Assembly: GCA_011391085.1 (NCBI GenBank)
Contig: JAABRD010000051.1
Span: 1-36,927, forward strand
Direction of reading: 5' to 3'
DNA: 36,927 bases
DNA from: Thiotrichaceae bacterium
Lineage (GTDB): Bacteria; Pseudomonadota; Gammaproteobacteria; Beggiatoales; Beggiatoaceae
A model generated the notes under the pieces. It was not told where the DNA came from. It searched no databases and saw only the letters and a list, made by a program, of their open reading frames with translations. Numbering within the stretch: the first letter of the stretch is position 1; the number at the start of each line of letters is the position of its first letter. The position numbers were made by a program, and so were the translations under genes. Positions 26,401 to 33,269 of this stretch are shown here, piece by piece.

Positions 26401-26726
26401 TAAATCAAACTGGTTATTTTATTCCAAATGCCAGTAAGTATCTATTATGCCTGCTTAATTCAAAGGTTATCTATGGTTATTTTAGCAACATCGCTACGGC
26501 CCTTGGAAAGGGTGCATTTCGTTGGATTAAACAATTTGTGGAACAAATCCCCATTCCCCAAATTCCCAAAACCGAACAACAACCGTTTATCACGCTAGTT
26601 GATAAAATCCTGGCAGCGAAAGCCTGTGGCGAGGAGACTGGCGAGTGGGAGAGACAGGTTGATGAACTGGTTTATCAGTTGTATGGGTTGACGGAGGAGG
26701 AAATTGCGGTGATTGAAGGGAATTAA
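23460..26726 (+). CDS. Eco57I-type N6-adenine methylase / restriction-modification protein
   Basis: A 1088-residue protein. About residues 1-390 form an N-terminal region with IKDISVTNPHRAHLDML, typical of large methylase-bearing restriction proteins. Then come ATGSYYTPREIVDYM, motif I at Asp474 in LDPACGSGAFSMGIL, CIYGVDIQPIAVEISRLR, and motif IV NPPY starting at Asn684, the N6-adenine methyltransferase signature. Residues about 840-1060 form a TaqI-like specificity domain (VKIYRGILTGFNEAF, ILKPILRGRDIQRY, ALGKGAFRWIKQFV). It should methylate adenine in a defined site. No clear nuclease motif is seen in the N-terminus, and the small PD-(D/E)XK-like gene just upstream may provide cleavage. 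Residues 12-21 (ESKIGFGLL) are encoded by a GGAGTCCAAAA palindrome. Full-length and intact. Confidence 0.88.
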   Translation: MNNIRERIKSALESKIGFGLLNTLGYHSDRTDLNFANLADFREVFPIQTEEFAAVPQLLFQLTWEDLFASSAGPKPVDNTIMESYLFFAIQLKQSHYSRTALAKMTRDLNRFANQPVMVIFTYGESLTLSIINRRLHQRDESRDVLEKVTLIKDISVTNPHRAHLDMLANLSYDRLREDRHIDSFVALHDAWQQVLDTRLLNKLFYQELAVLFTQLVGGERGTGKKMVKDTGKLKLPSVTDEKVRKEFAVRLLGRLLFCWFLQKKTSASGLSLVPNTILSVVSVTTSRDRDFYHAILEPLFFETLNKPQVDRQPPFQTGDWAAIPFLNGGLFEAHVYDFYDSGPPKTVLVPDEWLTELLTCFERYHFTIEENTPIDVQVAIDPEMLGQIFENLLAEINPETGATARKATGSYYTPREIVDYMVTESLKYFLHGQTQMSLEKLDSLLSYQTSEVTLSMAEKQALLPALERLKILDPACGSGAFSMGILQKVMLLLQRVDPDCQQWLTNLLEHIPDRTTRRDYTRKLGILQKCIYGVDIQPIAVEISRLRCFLSLMVEENIVDSEENRGILPLPNLAFKFVCANTLLGISKLDWQLYEPQVRHEVTLLGYLRGEYLNSQGAAKMALQKQFKEVQKSLLDKVLQWVGKDSEVSQLATWKPFADESCAWFDPMWMFGVTEGFGVVLGNPPYVRQEAIKHLKADLKSYRVYTGTADLYTYFYEASFNLLKSGGILAFITSNKWMRTAYGEKLRNFLLTDTSLLQLIDFKGKQVFEATVDTNILLFAKGPAGETHTLQTGSELPRIETPLRLMLQANLNKKSFNLGGAKVQALKAKMEARGVPLKEWEVKIYRGILTGFNEAFIIDTATKEQLCEQDPRSAEILKPILRGRDIQRYEYQWAGLWVIATFPSLKLNIDDYPAVRNYLVSFGKRLHQTGESGCRKKTGNKWFETQDQIAYWQEFEREKVVWAEMTNGSCFAWNDTDMLINQTGYFIPNASKYLLCLLNSKVIYGYFSNIATALGKGAFRWIKQFVEQIPIPQIPKTEQQPFITLVDKILAAKACGEETGEWERQVDELVYQLYGLTEEEIAVIEGN
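23495..23520. repeat. GGAGTCCAAAA palindrome inside a coding region
   Basis: GGAGTCCAAAATAGGTTTTG followed by GACTCC, a slightly diverged member of the intergenic palindrome family, lies within codons 12-21 of the methylase gene without breaking its frame. Confidence 0.85.
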
Positions 26727-26733
26727 TTTAACC

Positions 26734-26759
26734 GGAGTCCAAAACATGTTTTGGACTCC
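26734..26759. repeat. GGAGTCCAAAAC palindrome between convergent genes
   Basis: A perfect 26-bp palindrome (GGAGTCCAAAACA plus its inverse) between the converging methylase and NapH-like genes, where a bidirectional terminator is expected. No other terminator-like structure is seen in the 57-bp gap. Confidence 0.88.
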
Positions 26760-26783
26760 ATTGGGAACAAGTGGTAATACTTC

Positions 26784-27755
26784 TTATTTCTCCTTCGTCA
26801 CTCCCTTCACTTCAAACCGCAACGAATCCGTTGGACACACATCCACACAAGCACCACATAACGTACAATCCGTTCCAATATCCACTCGCACATCCTTCGC
26901 CCGACTTTTTTTGACACATTCTAAAACATGTGGCACTTCACAAACCGTGCGACAGGCGCCTTCATGTTGACAGTCTTTTAAATGATAAGTCACTTGAACG
27001 GGGGAGAACGTGCCTATCATACCATAGGTCAACCCCATTGGGCAGACATAGCGACACCATGCCCGTCGGGAGTAGAAAATTTCTAAGAGGAGGAGACCGC
27101 CTACCCAGATAAGTCCCAAGCTAGGACCATAAATCAAGGCGCGACTGACTATGCCGACGGGATTGATGGTCATGAAAATCCCATAGCTAAATAGCCACGC
27201 GAGGAGGGCCAAGAGGATAAAAAACCAGGTGCGGATGCCGCGGTGAAACGGATGGTCAGTCACCCATTTTTTGGCAACCAATTGCACATGTAACTTCTCC
27301 CCCCATTCGGCTAACAGGTGATAGGGACACACCCACGCACAAAAACCTCGGCCACCCAAGATTGCCCAGAACAAGATGACCGTGACCGTTCCAATCGCCA
27401 AGTTGATAAATAATTCTCCAAAAGCTAAGACCACTTGCAAGGCCGAATAAGGGTCGGCCATGTGAAAACCTAAGACTCTGGAAGCAATCAGGGACCCTTC
27501 AAACAATTGCAAGTCTATCCAAAATGAGAGTGTGAATAGCAAGTTAGTGGCAATCAGAACTGCCCACCGGCGGTTGCGCCACCGTTTGGAATGTTGTCCT
27601 GCCAGTACCGCTTGATACTCTTGTTTAAGATGCGCTACATCCTTTTTTTGCCCCTGTTGCTGGGCATAAATGGCTTGTGCTTCCGCCGAAATCGACTCCG
27701 GTTTAGTCGGTTCTCGACCTAACATGACAATCAAGGATTCTAAATATTTTTTCAT
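26784..27755 (-). CDS. napH: NapH-like membrane ferredoxin (quinol dehydrogenase subunit)
   Basis: A 323-residue inner-membrane iron-sulfur protein of the NapH/MauN group. After an 80-residue charged N-terminal extension come four TM segments (NRRWAVLIATNLLFTLSFW; IGTVTVILFWAILGG; TWFFILLALLAWLFSYGIF; LIWVGGLLLLEIF), the cytoplasmic CAWVCPYHLLAEW and CRYVCPMGLTYGM motifs that follow TM2 and TM4 in NapH, and two C-terminal 4Fe-4S motifs (the last CTLCGACVDVCP). NapH takes electrons from quinol and passes them to NapG. It starts inside the stop of the NapG-like gene (ATGA overlap), with GGGAGAA upstream; a longer start at 27770 is less likely. No napA or napB in the window, so it may serve another periplasmic reductase. 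Confidence 0.8.
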   Translation of the reverse strand: MKKYLESLIVMLGREPTKPESISAEAQAIYAQQQGQKKDVAHLKQEYQAVLAGQHSKRWRNRRWAVLIATNLLFTLSFWIDLQLFEGSLIASRVLGFHMADPYSALQVVLAFGELFINLAIGTVTVILFWAILGGRGFCAWVCPYHLLAEWGEKLHVQLVAKKWVTDHPFHRGIRTWFFILLALLAWLFSYGIFMTINPVGIVSRALIYGPSLGLIWVGGLLLLEIFYSRRAWCRYVCPMGLTYGMIGTFSPVQVTYHLKDCQHEGACRTVCEVPHVLECVKKSRAKDVRVDIGTDCTLCGACVDVCPTDSLRFEVKGVTKEK

Positions 27756-28516
27756 GCTGCTTTCTCCCACATTTTACGTTCATCAATCACAATCACCGTC
27801 GGTTCTACCGGACAGATCATTTCACAAGTCCCACAACCGACGCAGGCTTGCTGAATCACCGGTATTTTGGTCTTCCCAGTGGCGTCTATGGGTTGCAATG
27901 AAATAGCATTTTCAATCGGACATTGACGCACACACAAATCACAAAGTTCTAAGTTATAGGGATGGTCTCGAACCGGAATCGGTGTCCAACGATCCACTTC
28001 GTTATAGCGCAATAAACCCGTATACTCAGGTCCTCTAGCTGGCCCCCGAAAACCCAGTCCATGAACCGCTAAACAAGCCTCTGGCCGCGCCACCCGTGCC
28101 AGTCCCATGCGCACCTCTTCCTTTTTGTTTAATTTATGACTCAAGGCACCTGTGGGACAAGCAAGGATACATTGTAAAGCATCACAAGAGAAGTCACAGG
28201 CTTGCGCACGGGCATCAATATGGGGCACACCGATTCCGACTCCGTCTTCTATATCAGCCAATCGAATGGCTTGCACAGGGCACACTTGAACGCATTGACC
28301 ACATTTGATACAAGCCGCTAAGAACGGCGTTTCTGCTAATGCGCCAGGTGGTCGTAAGCGCGGGGGAATCCATTTAGCCAGCACTGGTAAAAAGCCAGCT
28401 AGGGAAGTGCCAATGACTCCCAAAGCAAGAGTGACGGTACGTAGGAAACGCCGTCGAGTCGCTTGAGTGCGGGGAGTTGAGGGAGAAGGAGAGGTTTTGA
28501 ATAGATTGAATATCAT
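27752..28516 (-). CDS. napG: NapG-like periplasmic ferredoxin with Tat signal
   Basis: A 254-residue exported ferredoxin. A Tat signal (TRRRFLRTVTLALGVIGTS, residues about 20-40) predicts folded export with clusters in place. Four 4Fe-4S motifs follow: CIKCGQCVQVCP (about 69-80), CDFSCDALQCILACP, CDLCVRQCP and CVGCGTCEMICP. The lead-in RPPGALAETPFLAAC matches the NapG/MauM family. In the second motif the first two Cys are separated by three residues (CDFSC) rather than the usual two, a variant form. It accepts electrons from the NapH-like protein encoded by the overlapping next gene. The oxidoreductase it feeds is not in this window. Confidence 0.82.
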   Translation of the reverse strand: MIFNLFKTSPSPSTPRTQATRRRFLRTVTLALGVIGTSLAGFLPVLAKWIPPRLRPPGALAETPFLAACIKCGQCVQVCPVQAIRLADIEDGVGIGVPHIDARAQACDFSCDALQCILACPTGALSHKLNKKEEVRMGLARVARPEACLAVHGLGFRGPARGPEYTGLLRYNEVDRWTPIPVRDHPYNLELCDLCVRQCPIENAISLQPIDATGKTKIPVIQQACVGCGTCEMICPVEPTVIVIDERKMWEKAA

Positions 28517-28542
28517 GGTAACACCTTTTATGAGAAACTGAG

Positions 28543-28890
28543 TTAATTATTTAGCCCGCGGCGCCTGTGTAGGTTGAACTGGGTAGTAGGGAAAACTACC
28601 CCTTTTGCGTCATTGAAAATAGCCCCCGTGAAGTCCACACCGCGTAAGTTGGCACCATTTAAATTGGCCCCAGTCAGATTCGCCCTTTTTAGTTTCGCCC
28701 CGCGAAGATTGGCACGGCGTAAATCGGCGCCGGTGAGATTGGCACTGTTTAAATTGGCGCCACGTAGGTTGGCACCTCTTAATTTGACACGAGTTAAATT
28801 GGCACTGGCCAATTGGGCGCGAACTAAGCGTTTGCCATTTTTCCGAAATACTTTTTTGTAAAATTGATAAGAAATATTACTATAAAACAA
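28543..28890 (-). CDS. Pentapeptide repeat protein, TTG start
   Basis: A 115-residue protein with about 13 consecutive A(N/D/K)LxxA pentapeptides (residues about 23-92, such as ANLRGANLNSANLTGADL), which fold as a right-handed quadrilateral beta-helix. The role is unknown; some members mimic DNA and block gyrase-inhibiting drugs. There is no ATG in frame; the TTG at 28890 is the likeliest start, since an in-frame stop lies at 28903-28905. The missing ATG and ribosome site, plus an AT-rich repeat starting at 28883 that overlaps the 5' end, suggest the 5' end was altered by that repeat. It is upstream of the napG-like gene by 26 bases on the same strand, so it may be co-transcribed. Confidence 0.72.
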   Translation of the reverse strand: MFYSNISYQFYKKVFRKNGKRLVRAQLASANLTRVKLRGANLRGANLNSANLTGADLRRANLRGAKLKRANLTGANLNGANLRGVDFTGAIFNDAKGVVFPTTQFNLHRRRGLNN

Positions 28891-29014
28891 AAAATAAATT
28901 TTTCAAAAATTTTTTTGGGAAAAATTGGATGGAGTCACGTTACTAATAGATAAGGACAAAAAATTTTTGGCTTTATAAAAATCACAGTTTTTGCCATTAA
29001 CCATATACTTTACA
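28883..29014. repeat. AT-rich repeat, copy 1
   Basis: About 130 bp containing CAAAAATTTTTTTGGGAAAA, ACGTTACTAATAGATAA and GGCTTTATAAAAATCACAG. It is nearly repeated at 29149-29280 and in part at 34153-34211. It occupies the region upstream of the pentapeptide gene. Confidence 0.82.
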
Positions 29015-29015
29015 T

Positions 29016-29117
29016 TGTCAAAATCAGAATTGGCAGAATTTAGGAATATACAGAACGGTTATTAACCCGCAAATCCATTCTGTAAATTCTCCAATTCTGA
29101 AAATTCTGATTCTGACA
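29016..29117. repeat. Imperfect 43-bp inverted repeat (TGTCAGAATCAGAATT family)
   Basis: Arms 29016-29058 (TGTCAAAATCAGAATTGGCA) and 29075-29117 are inverted copies with several mismatches. The sequence resembles the dispersed GTCAGAATCAGGATTTTCAG type repeats known from other bacterial genomes (from memory, not searched). It lies between the two AT-rich direct repeats. Confidence 0.8.
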
Positions 29118-29148
29118 AAAAATAAGAGTAATGTTATCTATTTGATTT

Positions 29149-29280
29149 CAAACAAAAATAAATTTTTCAAAAAATTTTTTGGGAAAAATCAGATGGTGTT
29201 ACGTTACTTAAAAATAGATAAAGTTAAAAATCATTTGACTTTATAAAAACCACAGTATTAAACTTAACCACACACATTTA
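29149..29280. repeat. AT-rich repeat, copy 2, upstream of the LRR gene
   Basis: Direct copy of 28883-29014 ending in TTTGACTTTATAAAAACCAC and AGTATTAAACTTAACCACAC. It ends 14 bases before the LRR gene start and probably contains or influences its promoter. Together with copy 1 and the inverted repeat it fills the 404-bp gap 28891-29294. Confidence 0.85.
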
Positions 29281-29294
29281 CTGGGATAGGAAAC

Positions 29295-31709
29295 ATGACT
29301 ATGAAAACCAACCTGACAAACTTTTCTTTGACCTCTTCGGCCAAGATGCAACAACGTACTACGATGGCGTCCTTTGGGTATGTGCTTTGGATGCTGGTAT
29401 TGCTATTGGGGGGCGGTGTCTTTGAGGTGAAAGCCGCCACCGATTGTAACGCTGTCACGGAAATTCCAGTGGCGGAGTGCCAAGAGTTGTTGAATTTGTA
29501 CAACAGCACCAGTGGCCCAAATTGGATAAGCAACACGGATTGGAATGTCACCAATACGCCGTGTAGTTGGTATGGAGTGAGTTGTAGTGGTGGGCATGTG
29601 ACGGAACTTGACCTTAACAGTAACGATCTGAACGGGCCTGTCCCCAATTTCGGCAATCTGCCTAGTTTGACGGTGCTTTACTTTTACAATAATCAACTGA
29701 CTGGTTCGATTCCCAATTTCAATTTACCCAACTTGACGGAACTTTCCCTTGCTGATAATCAACTGGATGGTTCACTCCCTGATTTCAGCAATTTGCCCAA
29801 CTTGACTGGACTTCACCTTAGCGGTAACCAACTGAGTGGGCCGATTCCCGATTTTAGCAACCGCCCCAACTTGACGTATCTTTACCTCATGAATAACCAA
29901 CTGAGTGGGCCAATCCCTAATTTCAACAATTTGCCCAACTTGACGTTTCTTTACCTTGATCGTAACCAACTAAGTGGACCAATTCCTAACTTCAGCAACC
30001 TGCCAAGTTTGACGGGGCTTCTCCTTTACGAGAATCAACTAAGCGGGCCAATCCCCGAGTTTAGTAACCTGTCCAATCTAACGTTTCTTTTCCTGATGAA
30101 TAACCATCTAAACGGGACGATTCCTAATTTAGACTGGTCTAGTTTTAATTTATTCAGCCTCACTAACAATTGTGGTTTGATTGCTTACGATGCGGCGCAA
30201 GAGACTGTACTCAATGACAAAGACCCAGAGTGGCAAACCCGGAACACGAATTGCCCTACTGATTGCAACACCGTCACCGAAATTCCAGTGGCCGAATGCC
30301 AAGACTTGCTGAATTTGTACAACACCACCAATGGCCCAAATTGGCTAAACAAAACGGGTTGGAATGCCACCAATACGCCATGCAGTTGGTATGGGGTGAG
30401 TTGTAGTGGTGGGCATGTGACACAACTTGGTCTTAACGATAACCAATTGGTTGGACCACTCCCCAATTTTAGCAACCTGCCCAGCTTGACGTCGCTTCTT
30501 CTTTACAATAACCAACTCAGTGGACTGGTCCATAATTTCAACAATCTGCCTAACTTGACGATGCTTCATCTTAATGGCAACCAATTAAATGGGTCAGTTC
30601 CTGACTTTGGTAACTTGCCCAATTTAACGGCACTTGTTCTTGGCAATAACCAACTGACTGAGACAATCCCCAATTTCAGTAACTTGCCAAACTTGGTGTG
30701 GCTTCGACTTGCCTATAACCAACTGACTGGAACAATCCCCGACTTTAGCAATTTGCCAAAGTTGGAATTGCTTAACCTCAGCTACAACCAACTGAGTGGG
30801 CCAATCCTCGATTTTAGTAACCTGCCCAACTTGAAGACGCTTAACTTTATCGGCAACCAACTGAGTGGACCAATCCCCGATTTCAGCAATCTGCCAAAGT
30901 TGGAGTATCTTGACCTTTTTGAGAACCAATTGAACGGGCCAATTCCTAATTTCAGCAACCTGCCCAACTTGGCATATCTTTATCTTAACAATAACCAACT
31001 GAATGGAACTGTTCCTAATTTGAACTGGTCTAGTTTTTCTTACGTCACCCTCTATAACAACTGTGGTTTAGTGGCTTACGATGCCGCGCAAGAGGCTACA
31101 CTCAATAGCAAAGACCCGACCTGGCAAACCCGGAACCCAAGCTGCCCCGTTGTCACTTTGACTGTTACCAAAACCGGCAACGGCACCATCACCAGCACCC
31201 CCGCGGGCCTCACTTGCGGAGATGATTGCACAGAAGACTATGCTTCTGGCACAACAATTACTTTGACGGCCACTCCTGACGTTGGTTATGCCTTCCTGGA
31301 GTGGACAGAAGATTGCGGCGGCACAACTGCAACGACCACCGTAACCATGGACGCGGCCAAAAATTGCACCGCGACCTTTGTACCTGTCGTTGAGACAAAC
31401 TTGGAGTTGACCCTCACCCCCTCCCCCATCCGCACCGACTCCCAAATGGGCACCACCCCTTTGCAGATTGCCATCACAGGATGCAACGACTCCATCTATT
31501 GGAAGGCACAAACCCAAACGGGAGGATACATCACCAACCTACTGGTCACCCCAACCGAAGGACACGGAAACGCCACCGTTACCCTCTCCTACCGCAAACC
31601 TAGCGTGATGTCACCACGGAAAGGCCAAGCCAAAATCATTGTCACAGCCTATTGTGGCACCAGCACCACAGTCCTGTCATCGGTGGAAAAGAAAGTCACT
31701 ATCAGGTAA
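29295..31709 (+). CDS. Secreted two-module leucine-rich repeat protein
   Basis: An 804-residue extracellular protein. The signal peptide is residues about 18-48 (core VLWMLVLLLGG, ending VKAA). Two homologous modules follow, each with a plant-type LRR N-cap (GPNW..NTPCSWYGVSCSGG, at about 73-98 and 350-375), then seven to ten 23-residue LRRs of the plant-like form NLT.LYL.NNQLSGPIPNFSNLP, closed by an NCGLIAYDAAQ cap. About residues 615-695 form a divergent InlB-type B-repeat (TVTKTGNGTITSTPAG, ATPDVGYAFLEWTEDC), then an Ig-like C-terminus. Probably binds proteins or glycans outside the cell. AGGA fits the second ATG (29301) better than the first. The last residues KVTIR and the stop are encoded by a dispersed repeat. 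Confidence 0.88.
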   Translation: MTMKTNLTNFSLTSSAKMQQRTTMASFGYVLWMLVLLLGGGVFEVKAATDCNAVTEIPVAECQELLNLYNSTSGPNWISNTDWNVTNTPCSWYGVSCSGGHVTELDLNSNDLNGPVPNFGNLPSLTVLYFYNNQLTGSIPNFNLPNLTELSLADNQLDGSLPDFSNLPNLTGLHLSGNQLSGPIPDFSNRPNLTYLYLMNNQLSGPIPNFNNLPNLTFLYLDRNQLSGPIPNFSNLPSLTGLLLYENQLSGPIPEFSNLSNLTFLFLMNNHLNGTIPNLDWSSFNLFSLTNNCGLIAYDAAQETVLNDKDPEWQTRNTNCPTDCNTVTEIPVAECQDLLNLYNTTNGPNWLNKTGWNATNTPCSWYGVSCSGGHVTQLGLNDNQLVGPLPNFSNLPSLTSLLLYNNQLSGLVHNFNNLPNLTMLHLNGNQLNGSVPDFGNLPNLTALVLGNNQLTETIPNFSNLPNLVWLRLAYNQLTGTIPDFSNLPKLELLNLSYNQLSGPILDFSNLPNLKTLNFIGNQLSGPIPDFSNLPKLEYLDLFENQLNGPIPNFSNLPNLAYLYLNNNQLNGTVPNLNWSSFSYVTLYNNCGLVAYDAAQEATLNSKDPTWQTRNPSCPVVTLTVTKTGNGTITSTPAGLTCGDDCTEDYASGTTITLTATPDVGYAFLEWTEDCGGTTATTTVTMDAAKNCTATFVPVVETNLELTLTPSPIRTDSQMGTTPLQIAITGCNDSIYWKAQTQTGGYITNLLVTPTEGHGNATVTLSYRKPSVMSPRKGQAKIIVTAYCGTSTTVLSSVEKKVTIR

Positions 31710-31751
31710 TCTCCACCCGACCTGCCAGGTTTCCAAAACCTGTCAGGTCTC
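31691..31751 (+). repeat. 61-bp direct repeat with CCGACCTGCCAGG palindrome, copy 1
   Basis: GAAAGTCACTATCAGGTAAT to the end of the palindrome CGACCTGCCAGGTTTCC / AAAACCTGTCAGGTC. Copy 2 is at 32877-32937 with about two differences. It spans the last codons and stop of the LRR gene (KVTIR). Confidence 0.9.
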
Positions 31752-31797
31752 GTGCCCCCCAACCCTCGTTCCCACCTAAACAGATTTCAGAAACCTC

Positions 31798-32142
31798 ATG
31801 CCTGACTACATCCCTATCTATTCAGACCCACAATTGTTTCAACAAGCCAGACAATACGCGATTGCACAAGGTATCAGCCTCAGTCGACTAGTGACCGAAC
31901 ACCTAGCCCAACTGACCACGTTGCCAGTGAATACACAACGGGCTACCGAAGTACTAACGCTGTTAAAAAACTATTCTCAAGACCAAATCAGTCGCCAAGA
32001 AGTGATGAAACAACTCAACATTGACTATGGCGAACTGATTCTCATGATGGCCGAACACCAGTTGCCTTTACCGAGTTTATCGGACCGTGAACTACAACCG
32101 ATGATAACTCAATTTATCAAACTTTGGAAAGAGTCTCCATGA
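31798..32142 (+). CDS. Antitoxin with ribbon-helix-helix-like N-terminus
   Basis: A 114-residue protein. The N-terminal QLFQQARQYAIAQGISLSRLVTEHLAQL part looks like a ribbon-helix-helix DNA-binding unit (shown here in pieces: QARQYAIAQGISLSRLV). The C-terminal YSQDQISRQEVMKQLNIDYG...PLPSLSD resembles the UPF0175 type of antitoxin. It overlaps the following PIN-like gene by four bases (ATGA). Inferred antitoxin of that now-broken toxin. No strong ribosome site is seen. It looks intact, although its toxin partner is interrupted. Confidence 0.75.
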   Translation: MPDYIPIYSDPQLFQQARQYAIAQGISLSRLVTEHLAQLTTLPVNTQRATEVLTLLKNYSQDQISRQEVMKQLNIDYGELILMMAEHQLPLPSLSDRELQPMITQFIKLWKESP

Positions 32143-32895
32143 AACGCACCGTTTTAGTGATTCCTGACAGTGGACCACTTATCAGCCTCAGCGTAGCAAA
32201 TCGGCTGGATTTATTACTTAAACTAGACATGCCTATTTATGTGGTTGACCAGGTATTTTATGAATGTACTAAAGATTTAACCAAAATAGGGGCCCAAGCT
32301 ATTTTGGGTAGTGATGCAATCTGGGTGAAATATCGTGCGGTTTCTCTTCGTCTGGAACTGTGATTTAGATGATTAAATGAGGGCTATGAAAGGAGGCTTG
32401 ACTAATCATAGTCCATCTGAAAATCATTCTAATCATAGTTCAGATATTTCACCCACATTGCATCACTACCCGATTTTGGAATTTGTGACAAGCTATCCAG
32501 AAATCATTCATCTGGAAGAAACCTTCGTTGGCAAGGCCGCTAAACAGGAAAGGACAATGGGGACCACTAAACACCGTGGTCTGGGAGAAGCAGCCATCGC
32601 AGAATTTCTAGCCAACTTAGATGATAAGATAGCCAGAACTGACCCCGTACTCGTACTCTTTGAGGATTCTGACATTCGCCGAATCAATGCGTTTGTTCAA
32701 GGCAATGTTCATTTGCTTTCCACGAGGGCATTATTGATAGGCATGGAAGAATGTGGCATCATTGCCTCAGCTGAAGAGGTTTGGCAGGCCATTTTGAACG
32801 CCGGCCGAGTACCTTCTGCAAAATTCATTGACCAACCGTCTCAAACCGTCAACAGCTATTGGAAACAGCGAGAAAGGAAAGTCACTATCAAATAA
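32139..32895 (+). pseudogene. PIN-like toxin gene interrupted by MITE copy D
   Basis: The first 54 codons (32139-32300) give VIPDSGPLISLSVANRLDLL, the DUF3368-type PIN start with its acidic residue. The remaining 140 codons (32473-32892) continue in another frame with ILEFVTSYPEIIHLEE, GLGEAAIAEFLANLDD and FEDSDIRRINAF. The 164-bp element plus one 8-bp duplication (172 bp) shifts the frame. Removing it rejoins GAQA to ILEFVTSYPE for a 194-residue protein. As it stands only truncated fragments can be made. The last residues KVTIK and the stop come from a dispersed repeat. The overlapping upstream gene is its antitoxin. Confidence 0.88.
32307..32470. mobile_element. MITE copy D (long type, 164 bp) inside a toxin gene
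   Basis: Bounded by GGTAGTGATGCAATCTGGGT and its inverse with one mismatch over 28 bases (32307-32334 against 32443-32470). Flanked by CTATTTTG (32299-32306) and CGATTTTG (32471-32478), an 8-bp duplication with one mismatch. Closely similar to copy C along its length, including GGGCTATGAAAGGAGGCT. No open frame for a transposase. Confidence 0.92.
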
Positions 32896-32937
32896 TCTCC
32901 ACCCGACCTGCCAGGTTTCCAAAACCTGTCAGGTCTC
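32877..32937 (+). repeat. 61-bp direct repeat, copy 2
   Basis: Second copy of the repeat at 31691-31751, beginning GAAAGTCACTATCAAATAAT and ending in the CGACCTGCCAGG palindrome. It supplies the last codons of the broken PIN-like gene and most of the leader of the next antitoxin gene. Confidence 0.9.
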
Positions 32938-32984
32938 CTGACATTGAAAACGAGAACACCCACTCACACCTATTGGAAAACCTC

Positions 32985-33251
32985 ATGGCCATTTTACAAA
33001 TTTCTGACATCAGCGAAACCGTCGTACAACTCTATGCCAACGCCTCTGCTGAAGAACAACGGCAACTGGCGAAGGTAGTAGAAGAAATCATTGTGTTACT
33101 GAATCATGTTAAACCACCAACCACAAAATCGAAATTTCTGCCGCCGGCAAAGACCAAATCCTCCCAAAACCCCTTCCGTGCGTTTCCAGCCATCAAACTG
33201 AGGGGCGAAGGACCTACGGGTTCAGAAATGGTGATTCAAGCGCGACGATAG
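32985..33251 (+). CDS. Antitoxin-like protein upstream of PIN toxin
   Basis: An 88-residue protein opening MAILQISDISETVVQLYANA, then a helix with EEQRQLAKVVEEIIVLLN and a basic, proline-rich tail (PPAKTKSSQNPF) ending in GSEMVIQARR. It lies 18 bases upstream of a PIN toxin gene on the same strand. The start at 32985 was chosen because the upstream in-frame residues are translated from a repeat. The antitoxin role is inferred from size and gene order; I do not recognise the family. Confidence 0.68.
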   Translation: MAILQISDISETVVQLYANASAEEQRQLAKVVEEIIVLLNHVKPPTTKSKFLPPAKTKSSQNPFRAFPAIKLRGEGPTGSEMVIQARR

Positions 33252-33269
33252 ATAAAGGGGACTCAAGAC

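Noticed and set aside
28574-28861. 95-residue reading frame opposite the pentapeptide gene
   Set aside because: It is the complement of a repetitive coding region; the A(N/D)L pentapeptide pattern on the minus strand is the real signal.
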